The notes under the pieces are model-generated. The model had not been told where the DNA came from and made no database searches. It worked only from the letters and a program-made list of their open reading frames with translations. From positions 5,034,191 to 5,098,190 of the forward strand of contig NC_068937.1 in NCBI RefSeq assembly GCF_016801865.2: a stretch of 64,000 nucleotides of DNA, written 5' to 3'. The stretch comes from Culex pipiens pallens. Taxonomy: Eukaryota > Arthropoda > Insecta > Diptera > Culicidae. Positions 1-11,384 of this stretch are shown here, piece by piece; position 1 is the first letter of the stretch, and every line of letters begins with the position of its first letter. The position numbers were made by a program, and so were the translations under genes.

Positions 1-1526
1 TTCAAACAACTTTCCCAATCAAACCAACGCATTTCTTCGCAATTCGTTCCGCGTTTGATATGCAAAGTAGAATTACTGGTGGCAAGTGTCGCTATCCGTG
101 TTCCCACACTGAACCAAACCTGCACGCTGTATTTACGACCAATCTACATTTGTTTGTCACACACGAGAGCTATCTGCGTGAGGCTTGCGGATTCCAAAGA
201 GACAGACTTGTTTACACCGGGAAAATCGCGTGAATCGCGCAACAGTTTAGTCGCTCGTTGAAATGTTTTGGCGAGTTTGGGTAAAAACGTCCTAAGCGCT
301 GTCACCCAAAATTGGGTAGCTTCGAAGTTGCGTGTAGCTGTCAAAAAGGTAAACATTGTTTTTTGAAGACACTTTGGCGTTGCTTTTAAGACACTTTGGC
401 GATCACCGCCAAACTCCGTACCAATTTTCCTGAAACGATCTCTCTAATCTGCCACAACCATCACGATTTGCATTCGTATTCAGCGTCCGAACCGACTCTG
501 GGTTGTGGCGTTTACGGCTTAACTCTTCGTTTTCTTGAAGCAAAACGAAGCAGAAGTAATGAATATGGCATGTATGTAGGGCAATTTAGATCCGTCCGTG
601 ATCATCTCTGAATAATGCGTCTCCCCCCTTAACTCGGCTCAGCTTTTGACGTATCAATTTGATTAATTCCAGAAGCCAGATCAACATCTCACATTACGCG
701 CGGGTAAAACTCGCAATTACTGTCTCGTCTCTCTTTACCGTGCATCTGTCAAAGGGGCGAGTTTCGGCTTTTGGCCGCTGCGCGGCGCTGTAGTGAGCGC
801 GTTAAGTGAGATAAATGGTCCTTTCATCACGAGTCGTCGCTGCGCGAGACAATTGAAGGATGCAAGACTGTCAATTTAGCACCCTGTCAAGACGTGACGA
901 GTAATCGAGATCTGTCGAAGCAACACAATCCCGAACTGTGTGGAGAGAAATGACGCCCGATCATTATCTAGCGGCGTTCTCATTAAGCGTCGTTAAGCTG
1001 GATGAAGACGTTAAGCCAGCAACGAGCGTTAATTCGTTCCTTCATAACCTCAAATTGGCCAACCACAATTCGACGACTGGAATGCGGATGACAGTCCATA
1101 CCCATACCCATAACCAAACATCTTGATAAGCTTGCACCTTCTTCTCTGTTCCTCCCATGCCATAATGGCGGAATGACAGTAGCCGTTGCCATGGTGGCGG
1201 CATCGATCTAACAAATGGCCCTTCGTCGTCGTGAAGCCCAAAGGTGCTGGACGGCATATCGGGTGGTCACTATCTGCCAATGGCAGTAAATTCTGCCTGC
1301 AAAATAGAGAAATTTAATTCCTGGGCAAGTGAATGGAGCCGGTGATCGGGTTGAGTCGGCGAGGACGACACAGGATCGCTGTCCCTGAACGAGGAGTTGG
1401 CGGCACTTTGGTGACACTCTTAGGTGTCCGAAATGGCGGATCGTGAAGTGGTTCGCTTGAGATTGACATGTTGATTTTTTTCGGTGCAGTTCAGTTTGAC
1501 AGTTGGAAACTATTGCATAATTGCGT
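1..1526. other. Non-coding sequence, no gene seen
   Basis: Mixed-composition sequence with only short chance open frames. No splice-flanked exon of the integrin or of another gene could be recognised on either strand. A palindromic GCCATAATGGC lies at 1160-1170. The segment probably belongs to the intron or 5' region upstream of the first visible integrin exon, which is inference. Confidence 0.4.
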
Positions 1527-2320
1527 ATTCTTAAAATTCTTAAAATTCTTAAAATTCTTAAAATTCTTAAAATTCTTAAAATTCTCAAAATTCTTAAAAC
1601 TCTTAAAAAAATTTTAAAATTCTTAAAATTCTTAAAATTCTTAAAATTCTTAAAATTCTTAAAATTCTTAAAATTCTTAAAATTCTTAAAATTCTTAAAA
1701 TTCTTAAAATTCTTAAAATTCTTAAAATTCTTAAAATTCTTAAAATTCTTAAAATTCTTAAAATTCTTAAAATTCTTAAAATTCTTAAAATTCTTAAAAT
1801 TCTTAAAATTCTTAAAATTCTTAAAATTCTTAAAATTCTTAAAATTCTTAAAATTCTTAAAATTCTTAAAATTCTTAAAATTCTTAAAATTCTTAAAATT
1901 CTTAAAATTCTTAAAATTCTTAAAATTCTTAAAATTCTTAAAATTCTTAAAATTCTTAAAATTCTTAAAATTCTTAAAATTCTTAAAATTCTTAAAATTC
2001 TTAAAATTCTTAAAATTCTTAAAATTCTTAAAATTCTTAAAATTCTTAAAATTCTTAAAATTCTTAAAATTCTTAAAATTCTTAAAATTCTTAAAATTCT
2101 TAAAATTCTTAAAATTCTTAAAATTCTTAAAATTCTTAAAATTCTTAAAATTCTTAAAATTCTTAAAATTCTTAAAATTCTTAAAATTCTTAAAATTCTT
2201 AAAATTCTTAACATTCTTAAAATTCTTAAAATTCTTAAAATTCTTAAAATTCTTGAAATTCTTGAAATTCTTAAAATTCCTAAAATTCTTAAATTTTTTA
2301 AAATTCTTAAAATTCTTAAA
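1527..2320. repeat. 9-bp tandem array (ATTCTTAAA)n, about 88 units
   Basis: Near-perfect nonamer array with a few substituted units near both ends (for example around 1590-1615 and 2210-2300). It abuts directly a second 9-bp array of different unit sequence. The same unit makes the much larger array at 38.5-42.0 kb. Because the period is a multiple of three it gives long open frames on both strands; these are not genes. Confidence 0.97.
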
Positions 2321-2917
2321 ATTTTGACAATTTTGACAATTTTGACCATTTTGACAATTTTGACAATTTTGACAATTTTGACAATTTTGACAATTTTGAC
2401 AATTTTGACAATTTTGACAATTTTGACAATTTTGACAATTTTGACAATTTTGACAATTTTGACAATTTTGACAATTTTTACAATTTTGACAATTTTGACA
2501 ATTTTGACAATTTTGACAATTTTGACAATTTTGACAATTTTGACAATTTTGACAATTTTGACAATTTTGACAATTTTGACAATTTTGACAATTTTGACAA
2601 TTTTGACAATTTTGACAATTTTGACAATTTTGACAATTTTGACAATTTTGACAATTTTGACAATTTTGACAATTTTGACAATTTTGACAATTTTGACAAT
2701 TTTGACAATTTTGACAATTTTGACAATTTTGACAATTTTGACAATTTTTAACAATTTTGACAATTTTGACAATTTTGACAATTTTGACAATTTTGACAAT
2801 TTTGACAATTTTGACAATTTTGACAATTTGGACAATTTTGACAATTTTGACAATTTTGACAATTTTGACAATTTTGACAATTTTGACAATGTGGTCAATT
2901 TTGTAAATTTTGACACT
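2321..2917. repeat. 9-bp tandem array (TTTTGACAA)n, about 66 units
   Basis: Second nonamer array, joined to the previous one without spacer at about 2320. Units are almost identical, with isolated variants (2477, 2749, 2829), and it degrades at 2889-2917. The unit keeps the AATT core of the neighbouring array but replaces the rest. Long minus-strand frames through it are repeat artefacts. Confidence 0.97.
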
Positions 2918-3190
2918 TAAGGGCATCTCCACCGCTGGCACCATTTCCAATTCGCTATTTAGTCGCCACAAAGCTGAAGAAGGAGGAGGGCTTCTTCCAC
3001 GGCTTGCTTCGCTTTTCTGCGATCGCGCTGGGAAACCTTAAGCCCTGTTCCGCGATCGCATAAATCAGATAACGCTCGCTTTGCTTTATAGTGGCGAAAT
3101 AATAATAGACCAATTTGTCACTAATTTATCGCTGTTTGTTTTACAAGGCCTGCTGAGCGCCTCTTCATTTAGCGCTACTGGGCGACCGTG
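2918..3190. other. Unassigned non-coding spacer
   Basis: Higher-GC sequence beginning with GGGCATCTCCACCG, which looks like a MITE terminus, but no matching inverted end was found. It contains palindromic GCGATCGC sites. The retroposon insertion at 3215 may have broken up an older element here. Confidence 0.3.
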
Positions 3191-3214
3191 GAAGAGAGAG
3201 GTCTTGCTATAATT

Positions 3215-4483
3215 AGCATAGCATAGCATTGGTGTCTACCCGTAGCTGCTACTTCGTTATTGACCAGGACCCCCAAACATTGCTCCGTGGACCACAGATG
3301 AAAAGTAGGAACCAATCATCACCCCTTCGCAATTTTCAAAGGTCCCTATCGTGCTGATCAATACCGACGCCGGCCACGACCAGTGGTAAGACACGGGGAA
3401 GTGGATGGGAATGTTAGCCGATACTTGAGTGATGGGACCGCCAAATCGACTGCGTCTCCGACAAAGTATCACATGAGTTTTGAGGGGTTAGTAAGATGGG
3501 TATGAGGTCAGGATTCACTGTGGTAGGTGATGCGACCATGAGCAATTTGTTTATCGGTTGAAATTTTAAAAATCTTAGGCAGCCGGCTGCGGAAAGATAC
3601 CTATCTAGGGATTTAAATATAGTATTAATTCGACCGCGATTCTCCAGAAATTCTCCGTCGGCGTGCCTTCCAATCAACGGTGATGTAGGAAGGGCTTCAT
3701 TCATTAAAATTATTTTATATCATAAGCCTTAAAACATATCCGTCGACGTGCCTTCCGATCCTCGATGATATGGAAAGGACTTAATCCAGCAATACGACTT
3801 GCTTGTCTCAAAAAACAAAAATCGGATCGTTTCTATCGAAAACTATATAAAGAGAACAAAAATAAAATTCATCGGCCAACGAACGCGCGAACAAAAAATA
3901 AATGAAAAAAGAAGAAGAAGAAATCCAATCACCCCATGTACGCAAATAGCGACACAAAAGAGACGGCAAATAACACGAAAAAACAGGACTGAGCGTCCAC
4001 ACAGGCACCGCACTACTGATGCCATTATTTAATTATAATGACCAATCACCCCATGCACTCGAACAGCGACACAAAAGAGACAGAAAATAACACGAAAAAA
4101 CAGGACTGAGCGTCCACACAGGCACCGCACTACTGATGCCATTATTTAATTATAATGACCAAACACCGCATGCACTCGAACAGCGACACAAAAGAGACAG
4201 AAAATAACACGAAAAAACAGGACTGAGCGTCCACACAGGCACCGCACTACTGATGCCATTATTTAATTATAATGACCAAACACCGCATGCACTCGAACAG
4301 CGACACAAAAGAGACAGAAAATAACACGAAAAAACAGGACTGAGCGTCCACACAGGCACCGCACTACTGATGCCATTATTTAATTATAATGACCAAACAC
4401 CGCATGCACTCGAACAGCGACACAAAAGAGACAGAAAATAACACGAAAAAACAGGACTGAGCGTCCACACAGGCACCGCACTC
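3215..4483 (-). mobile_element. Retroposon copy 1 with 117-bp VNTR, hairpins and (ATGCT)n tail
   Basis: This 1,269-bp insertion is flanked by an exact 24-bp direct repeat at 3191-3214 and 4484-4507 (starting GAAGAGAGAGG). Read on the minus strand it has a 5' block of 117-bp tandem repeats, two CCTTCC...GGAAGG stem-loop motifs (3665-3692 and 3751-3779), a unique body, and a short 3' microsatellite tail of ATGCT units next to the target duplication. The body shares several blocks with the element at 46575-48114, including GTCAATACCG-like and GCTGCTACT(T/C)CGTTATTGA blocks on the + strand. The tail and variable length suggest target-primed retroposition. No reverse-transcriptase ORF is present, so it is non-autonomous. 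The family was not identified by name. Confidence 0.8.
3920..4482. repeat. 117-bp minisatellite, about 4.8 units
   Basis: The block starting AATGACCAA recurs at 4037, 4154, 4271 and 4388, exactly 117 bp apart. An earlier divergent copy begins near 3920, and the last copy is cut at the retroposon boundary. Later units are almost identical, which indicates recent unit homogenisation. It forms the 5' part (minus-strand sense) of retroposon copy 1. Confidence 0.95.
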
Positions 4484-4507
4484 GAAGAGAGAGGTCTTGC
4501 TATAATT

Positions 4508-4839
4508 TAAGCTTAAATTATGGCATTTTAAAGTTCATGGAAATTTTCTTTCGCTTTAATTACATAATTTAGTGACGATAAAAATTTCCGCAACTGTCAT
4601 TAGACGGAGCGCGGAATGTCATTTCGCCATAACCAGCTTCAAGAGCTTAAGGGCTAAGAGAAAGACCGAGCTCCGATTTTTGTCGTTTTGCGCTTACTAG
4701 ATTTCGCTCTCCCCGTGCGTTGCTTTCTCTCTCTATTCTCTCTCGCCGTGTGCACCGTGCTGCCAGCAAGGCGATAGGCATACTTTTGCGTCGCATGAAC
4801 GTGATACCAATAATTATGCCGTTGATTCTATATTACTTC
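4508..4839. other. Non-coding spacer, nothing recognised
   Basis: Unique-looking sequence with a pyrimidine-rich stretch (TCTCTCTCTATTCTCTCTC near 4728-4746). No coding potential, RNA gene or mobile element end could be supported. Confidence 0.35.
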
Positions 4840-6000
4840 TGATGTGAAAATCTTCAATTATTATTTCAAGAACATTGTGAAGATTTTTGTATTCCAGTAC
4901 TTTAAATTATTACAAAAATATGTAAATTCTTCAAAAAATCGTACATTGTTCGAGAACTTGATTTTTATAGCAATGACCCCCGATGTTTTTAGTTGCATAA
5001 TGTTTCATCAAGCGTTGGAAACATATTTCAAAAGCAATTTGAAGAGTTTTGTATTCAAACACTACAAAATATTACAAAAATTCGTAAAATTCAAACATTG
5101 ATCTAGAATTCAACTGTTATCGTGATTACCCCCACAGTTTCTAGTTGCAAAATGTTTCATCAAGTATTAGATACATATTTCTTAAATAATCTGAAGAGTT
5201 TTGTACTCAAGTACTACAAAATTTTACAAAAATACGTAAATTCAGTAAAAAACGTACATTGTTCGAGAATCTGATTTTTATAGCAATGACCCCAAAGTTT
5301 TTGGTTGAACATTGTTTCATCAAGTGTTGGAAACATATGCCAAAAGCAATCTGAAGAGTTTTATATTCAAATACTACAAAATATTACAAAAATACGTAAA
5401 ATACAGTAAAATTCAAAAATTGTTCAAGAATTCAACTGCTATCGTGACTACCCCCACAATTTCTAGTTGCAAAATGTTTCCTCAAGTGTTAGATACATAT
5501 TCCTAAAATAATCATAAGAGTGTTGTAATCAAGTACAACAAAATATAACAAAAATACGTAAAAACCAGTTAAACATCAAAAATTTATCTTGAACTCGAAT
5601 TTTATCGACATGAACCCCACAGTTTTGGGTTGCAAAATGTTTCATCGAGTGTTCAAGTACTATAACTTACTACAAAAGATTGTTCTAGAACTCAATTTTT
5701 ATCGCGATGATTTCCACAGTTTTGATTCGAGCATGTTTCTTCAAATATTTTTTTATACCACAATTCCCCACACCAAAAGCTCATAATTCCAGAGCCCCCT
5801 GGTTATGGACGCAAACTGATTTCAGATCGAATTAAAAATGAAAATAAGGCAAAGTAATACAATAATGAGCTGACTTTTCTAGGATGTGCGGTGTGTGCGA
5901 CATATTTCTAAAATAATCCTAGGATGTGTTTGAAACATATTTCTAAAATAATCTGAAGAGTTTTGTATTCAAGCACCTACTACAAAGTTTTACAAAAATA
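4840..6000. repeat. Degenerate ~155-165-bp tandem array, left part
   Basis: Units contain AAAATGTTTCATCAAGT and TACAAAAATACGTAAA blocks. The first block or its variants appear near 4996, 5149, 5306, 5470 and 5632. Copies are heavily diverged, so the array is old. The same units resume at about 7153 on the far side of the SINE/hAT insertion. Short frames here translate repeated sequence and are not genes. Confidence 0.8.
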
Positions 6001-7151
6001 AATAAATTGTTCGCTCTACAGCAGTGTTTCTCAACCAATGAGGAACTCCCCCCTGGGGGGAATGAAGGTTCAATAGAAATTCAATGCCTTTATCTGACAC
6101 ATACTTTGCAACTTTCAGTTTCTGTGATTAGTAAAAACAACATTAATTTTTTCTAAAAAGATAATTATTAAAGTTCCAATTTCTGATAATTTTGACATGC
6201 TTTGAGATAATTAAATGATTTTTTTAATATTTCTCAGGCATTTTTATTTTAAACTTTGTAAATTTTTTGTAATTTTTTTGTTACTGTTTTTTTGTTGGTT
6301 TCTACGAGATTTTTGTACACTTTTTAACAAGAACAATTTTTTGAAAAATTATTGGAAATTGAAAAAAAAAATTCAAATATTATTTGAGTTCTTAACTTTT
6401 TTAGAGTAATTTGTCTTCTGCCACAGCTATTTTTTTTATATTTGTACATATTTTACAATTGAATTTATTTATTGTAATTTAAACGAAAAGAAGAAAAAAT
6501 GATCAAATAAACAACCAATCAATCAAATTCAAACCTGCGAAACTGTCAAAATGTCAGTAATTTTTTTTTAATAAAAAAAAAGTTTTCAAATCCTACTACA
6601 GTTTATTGCATATTTTACAATTTAATTTGTTATGAAAATTGTAATCTATTTGCAAACCTAAAAAAATGTAATTATATTTCTGCATTGATACCAATAACTT
6701 AAAAATAAAGGAGGGTGGGGGGGGGGGGGAATGAAGTTCTTGCAAATCAGTCAAGGGGGTCACTGCTACAGCATTGCCTTGGCGTTCTTGATTGCGAGAT
6801 TCCTACTCGAAACTAGGTGTCCGAAGGCTTGATTGTTGAGACAATTGCAAACCTCTGTTTACACCTTACCTTCATCCACCCCGGAATTCCAACTGACGAC
6901 CTTTGGATTGTAAGTCCAACTACCTACCAGCGACTCCACCGAGACAGGACCCAGGGAGACGACTCCTACACCTGGATTGAGCTAACGACCTAAACTCCAG
7001 GTTAGACCGGGGCCAACATTTACTTCCCCAATCGATGGAAGGCGTGATCAGACAAATCTCGTCTCGAAAAATGCCACCGGGACCTTCTGGGATCAAACTC
7101 AGGCTGACTGAGTGAGAGGCAACCACGCTTGCCTCTACACCACGGTCCCGG
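6001..7151 (-). mobile_element. Composite tRNA-derived SINE (Twin-like), interrupted by a hAT element
   Basis: On the minus strand the element starts at about 7151 with GCCGGGACCGTGGTGTAG, a tRNA-like A-box region. GAGTTTGATCC follows as a B-box-like block. A second tRNA-like unit lies near 6885-6945 (a GGACTTACAATCC anticodon-arm-like stretch, then a diverged B box). Two tRNA-related units in one SINE is the architecture described for Culex Twin elements. The near-perfect 18-bp flanking repeat (5983-6000 and 7152-7169, one mismatch, containing TTTTACAAAAATA) supports retroposition into the older ~160-bp array. Without the hAT insert the SINE is about 407 bp, longer than the Twin length I remember, so the name is tentative. 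Confidence 0.65.
6022..6765. mobile_element. Non-autonomous hAT-like element nested in the SINE
   Basis: Begins CAGTGTTTCTCAACC, the classic terminus of many hAT elements, and ends in GGGTCACTG, giving a short CAGTG/CACTG inverted end. G-rich subterminal stretches near both ends carry GGGGGGAATGAAG-like sequence. CTACAG is duplicated on both sides (6016-6021 and 6766-6771); the duplication is ambiguous between 6 and 8 bp because it runs into the element end. The interior is AT-rich with no transposase ORF. Confidence 0.7.
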
Positions 7152-7152
7152 C

Positions 7153-7770
7153 AAAATTTTACAAAAATACGTAAATACAGTGAAAATCGTACATTGTTCG
7201 AGAACTTGATTTTAATAGCAATGACTGCCAAAGTTTTTGATTGCAAAATGTTGCATTTTGTCGATATCTCTGTGCTCACTTGTTCCAAGCTTGCAGGTTT
7301 TCCAATCTTGTTAGCATAAGAGAACACAGAGGCATCGAAGTATTAGAAACATATTTTTTAAAACAATCAAATACTACAAAAATACATAAGATACAACAAA
7401 AATAATATACTGATCCAGAATTAGATTTTTATCGTGACGATCCCCACAATGTTTAGTTGCAAAATGTTTCATCAAGTATTAGATACGTATTACTGATAAT
7501 AAACTGAAGAGTTTTGTATTCAAGTACTATAACTAATTACAAAGAATTGTTCTAGAATTCATTTTTTTTATCGCGCTTTTCGAGTACTATAAATTGTTAC
7601 AAAAATACGTAAATACTGAAAAAAATCAAACATTGTTCAAGTACTACATTTTTATCATGATGGCCTCCACAGTTTTTGGTTGGAAAATATTTATTAAAAT
7701 GATTGCAACATGTTTCCCAAATAGTCTGAAGAATTTGATTTTTTTATATAGTTACTCAATGAGGTAGAAA
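7153..7770. repeat. Degenerate ~160-bp tandem array, right part
   Basis: Continuation of the array at 4840-6000, with the same TTACAAAAATACGTAAATACAGT and GCAAAATGTTTCATCAAGTATTAGATACG-type blocks (7157-7185 and 7458-7486). It was separated from the left part by the SINE and its nested hAT insertion. Confidence 0.75.
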
Positions 7771-8374
7771 AATATTTTTCAATTATTTATTATTGTGGGC
7801 TGGATTAGAGATCAAAGATATATTTCGAACAACTTATCAAACACGCAGAAAAATAAGGCAACATTTTCAATTAAATTCAATTAGTGTTTTTATTAGAATT
7901 TAGCAGTTTTGTTCAAGGATGTTACATTTGTAATTCAGAGATTTGGAGAACCTTTCAACTGAGATCAATTTATAAGCCTTTGCAGGGAGGGTACATATTT
8001 CTACGTTAAGATTTTTCTAGCTGAGTGCTCTTTTAGGGAAAATAAATTTTGAGAAAAAATCCTAGATCTATGTAAGGAAACATTTTGTTGATTCAAAAAT
8101 CATTATTTTTGTTGAATCAACGCTAAACGTCAAAGCATTTTTTTTTCTTCAAAACACTGAAGGACTTTTTTGGACTTGAGAAAATCTAGGTTTGTTTCAA
8201 CGCAAAATTTTTGTTGATTATATTCAACAAAAAATTTGTTGAAGCAAACCTCGTACAGGCTGATTCTACAAAACATTTTTTCTAAGAGAAGAAATAACTG
8301 AGCAGGTGCGCCGACTCTTGGTACTTTTTGGCCCCTCACAATTATTCGATTCGAAATTTTGTTGAATTATTTAA
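7771..8374. other. AT-rich non-coding sequence
   Basis: No gene. Short repeated CAACAAAAAATTTGTTGAA-type palindromic motifs (around 8070-8245) suggest an old hairpin-forming element, but no complete ends were found. Confidence 0.35.
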
Positions 8375-8864
8375 GGCCGTTGCAAATATTTTGTGAAGTT
8401 TATGTTCCTAGACTCTGACCAAAGTCGAGGGGGAGGGGAGGCAAAAAAATAATAAAGTATAAAAATTTAAATTACGAGCCATGGTTTCAACATTTTGACG
8501 AAAAAACTGTTTAAAAATGCATTATACACCTGTCCAGTTGTTTTGCCATCATTAGTTTCCAAAATATCTAAGTATTGACGAAAATTTTATTTTTTGCGAA
8601 AAATAAATATTTTGCGGTGCTGTTCATTGGAATTTCATAAAAATTCAAAACATTTTTAAACAAGCCCAATTATGCTGAATTTGATTATCAATGCAGAAAA
8701 ATGCATTTTAGATTGTTTTCAGTTGATTAGACTTCTATTTTCATGGAAATTTTGAAGTTTATTGGAAAAATATTTTTTGCCCCCTAATTTTTCAGAGCAA
8801 TTTTGAAGGGGGGAGGGGGGGCGACATAAACTTTGAAAAATATTTGAAACGGCCTAAATTTCTT
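8375..8864. mobile_element. PIF/Harbinger-like MITE
   Basis: Terminal inverted repeats of about 30 bp: the left end reads GGCCGTTGCAAATATTTTG, and the right end is its imperfect reverse complement ending ACGGCC. G-rich subterminal stretches occur on both sides. TAA flanks both ends (8372-8374 and 8865-8867), matching the 3-bp TWA target duplication of PIF/Harbinger elements. The 490-bp interior has no ORF, so it is non-autonomous. Confidence 0.75.
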
Positions 8865-9399
8865 AATTTTTTATCTAGAATTTTGAATTTTCTAGAAATT
8901 CTTGAGTTTTTAGAATTAAATATATAATTTTCAATTTCTTGATTTCTTCAAACTTCTTAAACTTAAATTTCATTATTTTTTTTTGTTTCTTGCATTTTTC
9001 AAATTTTACTTTGTAGCTTTCTAATTTTATTGGATTACATTGAAATTCTATTTTTTATTCATTTTATTTAATTACTTTATGTTGAAATTTCGTGAATTTC
9101 TTGAATATCTAAATTTTTTTTAAAATGTATCATTTAAATTTTTTATTTTTTTTAATTATTAGAAATTTTAGAACTAAAAAAACAAAAATAATTCCTCTTT
9201 ATAATGTACGCTTGAATTACCTTTTTTATTGCTAAAATTTTCTTGAATTTTTTAGGTTAGTTTTTTTTAATATCATGAGTTTTATGAATTATTTGTATTT
9301 TATGATATATTTAATTTTCTCAAATTTCGTCAATTCCTTGAAATGCCCTTAAATTTCATTAAATTATTTAAATTTCTTGATTCTTTCAATTTCTTCAAT
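8865..9399. other. AT-rich non-coding spacer
   Basis: Very AT-rich sequence with repeated AATTTCTTGAATTTT-like words, which look like decayed short tandem repeats. No gene or element end is seen. Confidence 0.35.
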
Positions 9400-9775
9400 A
9401 TATAAGCAAATATTATTTTTTTCATAAAACTGATTTTTTTTATGAAAATAGTGCTCTAATCAACACAAAACAATCTGAAATGCCCTTTCTGCATTGATTA
9501 TCATATTTAGCTTGTTTGAGCTCGTTTAAAAATATGTTGAACTTTTATGAAATTACAATGTTCAGCACCGCAAAAACTTTTTTTTCTTTCAAGAATAAAA
9601 TTTTCGTCAATGCTTAGATATTTTGGGAACTTATGATTGCAAAATAACTTGACAGGTGTTTAATGCATTTTAAAACACTTTTTTCATTCAAATGCAAAAA
9701 ATTTGACCCTCCTCCCCCCTCTCGACTTTGTTCAGAGTCGAAAGACATAAATTTCAAAAAATAATTGCTTCTGCC
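9400..9775 (-). mobile_element. Degenerate inverted copy related to the 8375-8864 MITE
   Basis: Reverse-complement similarity to the upstream MITE. Shared blocks include the CTCGACTTTG/CAAAGTCGAG block next to a purine- or pyrimidine-rich run, the GTTCAGCACCGCAAAA block, and the TCTGCATTGATTATCA-type block. The ends have decayed, so boundaries are approximate. Together the two copies form a loose inverted pair about 1 kb apart. Confidence 0.6.
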
Positions 9776-9915
9776 TAATTTTAATTTATCCAATTTTACT
9801 AAATGATTCGAATTTCATAAATATTTCAAACTTTAAATATTCTTTAATTTCAACAATTTCTCATAAATTTCTCATTCATTTCAATTTCTAGATTTTCTAG
9901 ATGTTCTTAAATTTG

Positions 9916-10166
9916 GACCCGACCGTGTGGATCAATCGGACCGCGCTCTGGACTCACAATCCAGAGGTTGCCGGTTCGAATCCCGCGGCGGGCGCTCTAA
10001 AATTCTTTGTGTAAATATGGGTATTCGGCGCCGTCGCTCCGTGCCATACTTTCATACACTTAGGAGCCCAGGGCGGCGAAGTCCTTGTAGATAAAAAGGA
10101 AGACACTAGTGGTTGGTACTAGCAATGGTTGCCGACAGCTATAAAGTCAACTTCGTTTTCGTTTTT
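9916..10166 (+). mobile_element. tRNA-derived SINE with perfect 12-bp target duplications
   Basis: The 5' half folds as a tRNA: an A-box-like GTGTGGATCAATCGG, an anticodon arm with stem CTGGA/TCCAG around loop CTCACAA, and a canonical B box GGTTCGAATCC at about 9975-9985. A non-tRNA body follows, then a tail of CGTTTTCG followed by T residues. TTCTTAAATTTG occurs exactly at 9904-9915 and 10167-10178, which defines the insertion. Pol III internal promoter elements are intact. The exact duplication implies a fairly recent insertion. The 3' acceptor half is replaced by the body, so this is not a functional tRNA gene. Confidence 0.88.
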
Positions 10167-10178
10167 TTCTTAAATTTG

Positions 10179-11384
10179 AAAGGGGACAAAAAATATTATT
10201 TCTTAAAAAGTTCAAATTTGTAATGGAATTTCAAGTGAAATCAAATGAAATCAATTTAAAATACATTCTCCTGCGTTTAGAATCATTGTTGGCATGCTAG
10301 GATTAATTAAAAAATCTTTGGAATTTTGTTAAATTTTCAATGTACAAAAAGACAAAAAGCTTTTATTTTAACAATTATGTTGTTTCGTCAAATCATACAT
10401 TTTTGGATGACTAATGATTGCAAATTCACTGTTCGGGTGTATAATGCCATTTCCAATGGTTGTTTCATTGAAATGTTGAAATTCAATATCTGATAGTAAA
10501 TAGCTTATGGAAAATGACCAAGCATGTTTCTATCAGAACATTTGCAATAATTTAGACGGAATTCATTTTGAGTCTTTAACCATCCAAACATACAAAAATT
10601 TCCCCAATTATCATTCTACATAGTTTGAAGATAAACTTTCTTTTTCCCACCAAAAATGATTCCAGATAATAATAATAAAATAAAATCCTATTATTTATTT
10701 TTATTTTTGCAAGAGCATGCAAATTAGTAAAACTCATGATATACGAGATACTTAAACATTGAAACTTCACGCTTACCCGTCGATTTTGGGAATCAACAGT
10801 GCCCCCCTGAGTTATTTCAGATTTCTCGAAAGAAAGAGAAATAAACGAAATAATCTAAATAATGGCTAAAAATGTATAGGCCTTATGCAAAAAAGCGAAA
10901 GTATTTTGCATCAATTTTGACATCTGTCCGTTCAAAAATTGTTTGTATATATTCAAAAATCCGTATCTTGGAAAGGATGTCGTTGTTTGTTAGTTTATTT
11001 GAGGTTTTTTTTACCTTCTTGGTCATTTGCTGACGATCTCTAGAAGGAATAGTTTTATTGATATAGTGTCTTGAGCAAATTTGTAAGTTATGATAAAGAG
11101 AGTTTTGAAATAATAGTAAAACTCTTAAAAAATACATAACTTAACTATCATAAAATAATTATTTAAAAAAAATTCTGAAACTGCATTTTTAAATTTTTTT
11201 TTCATAAATATAAATGAACAAAAGAGGCATCTGTAGATGTGGAAAAAAGTTTATTCAAAAATGCTGATTTTCTGAAGGTGCTATATAATTTCTCTGAGTT
11301 TCCTCATAATATTTATAAAATACAAAAATATGAAATCAAAATTTTATAATGTCGGTCGATTTTGTAAAGAATGTCATCTCAGAA
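10179..11384. other. AT-rich non-coding sequence, no gene
   Basis: Low-complexity AT-rich stretch. The open frames present (for example about 84 codons near 10.9-11.1 kb on the minus strand) are AT-rich, show no recognisable domain, and lack any support as genes. Confidence 0.4.

Noticed and set aside
1208..2971. 587-codon minus-strand frame with NCQ and NFK repeats, and overlapping repeat-coded frames
   Set aside because: Same artefact of two 9-bp arrays; frames exist on both strands.
2918..3190. GGGCATCTCCACCG as a MITE end
   Set aside because: No matching inverted terminus or target duplication could be located.
6920..7327. 135-codon minus-strand frame
   Set aside because: It lies across a SINE and an old satellite, with no domain.
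9916..9990. Possible tRNA gene (anticodon loop CTCACAA)
   Set aside because: The 3' acceptor half is missing and the unit lies inside a 251-bp insertion with target duplications, so it is a SINE.
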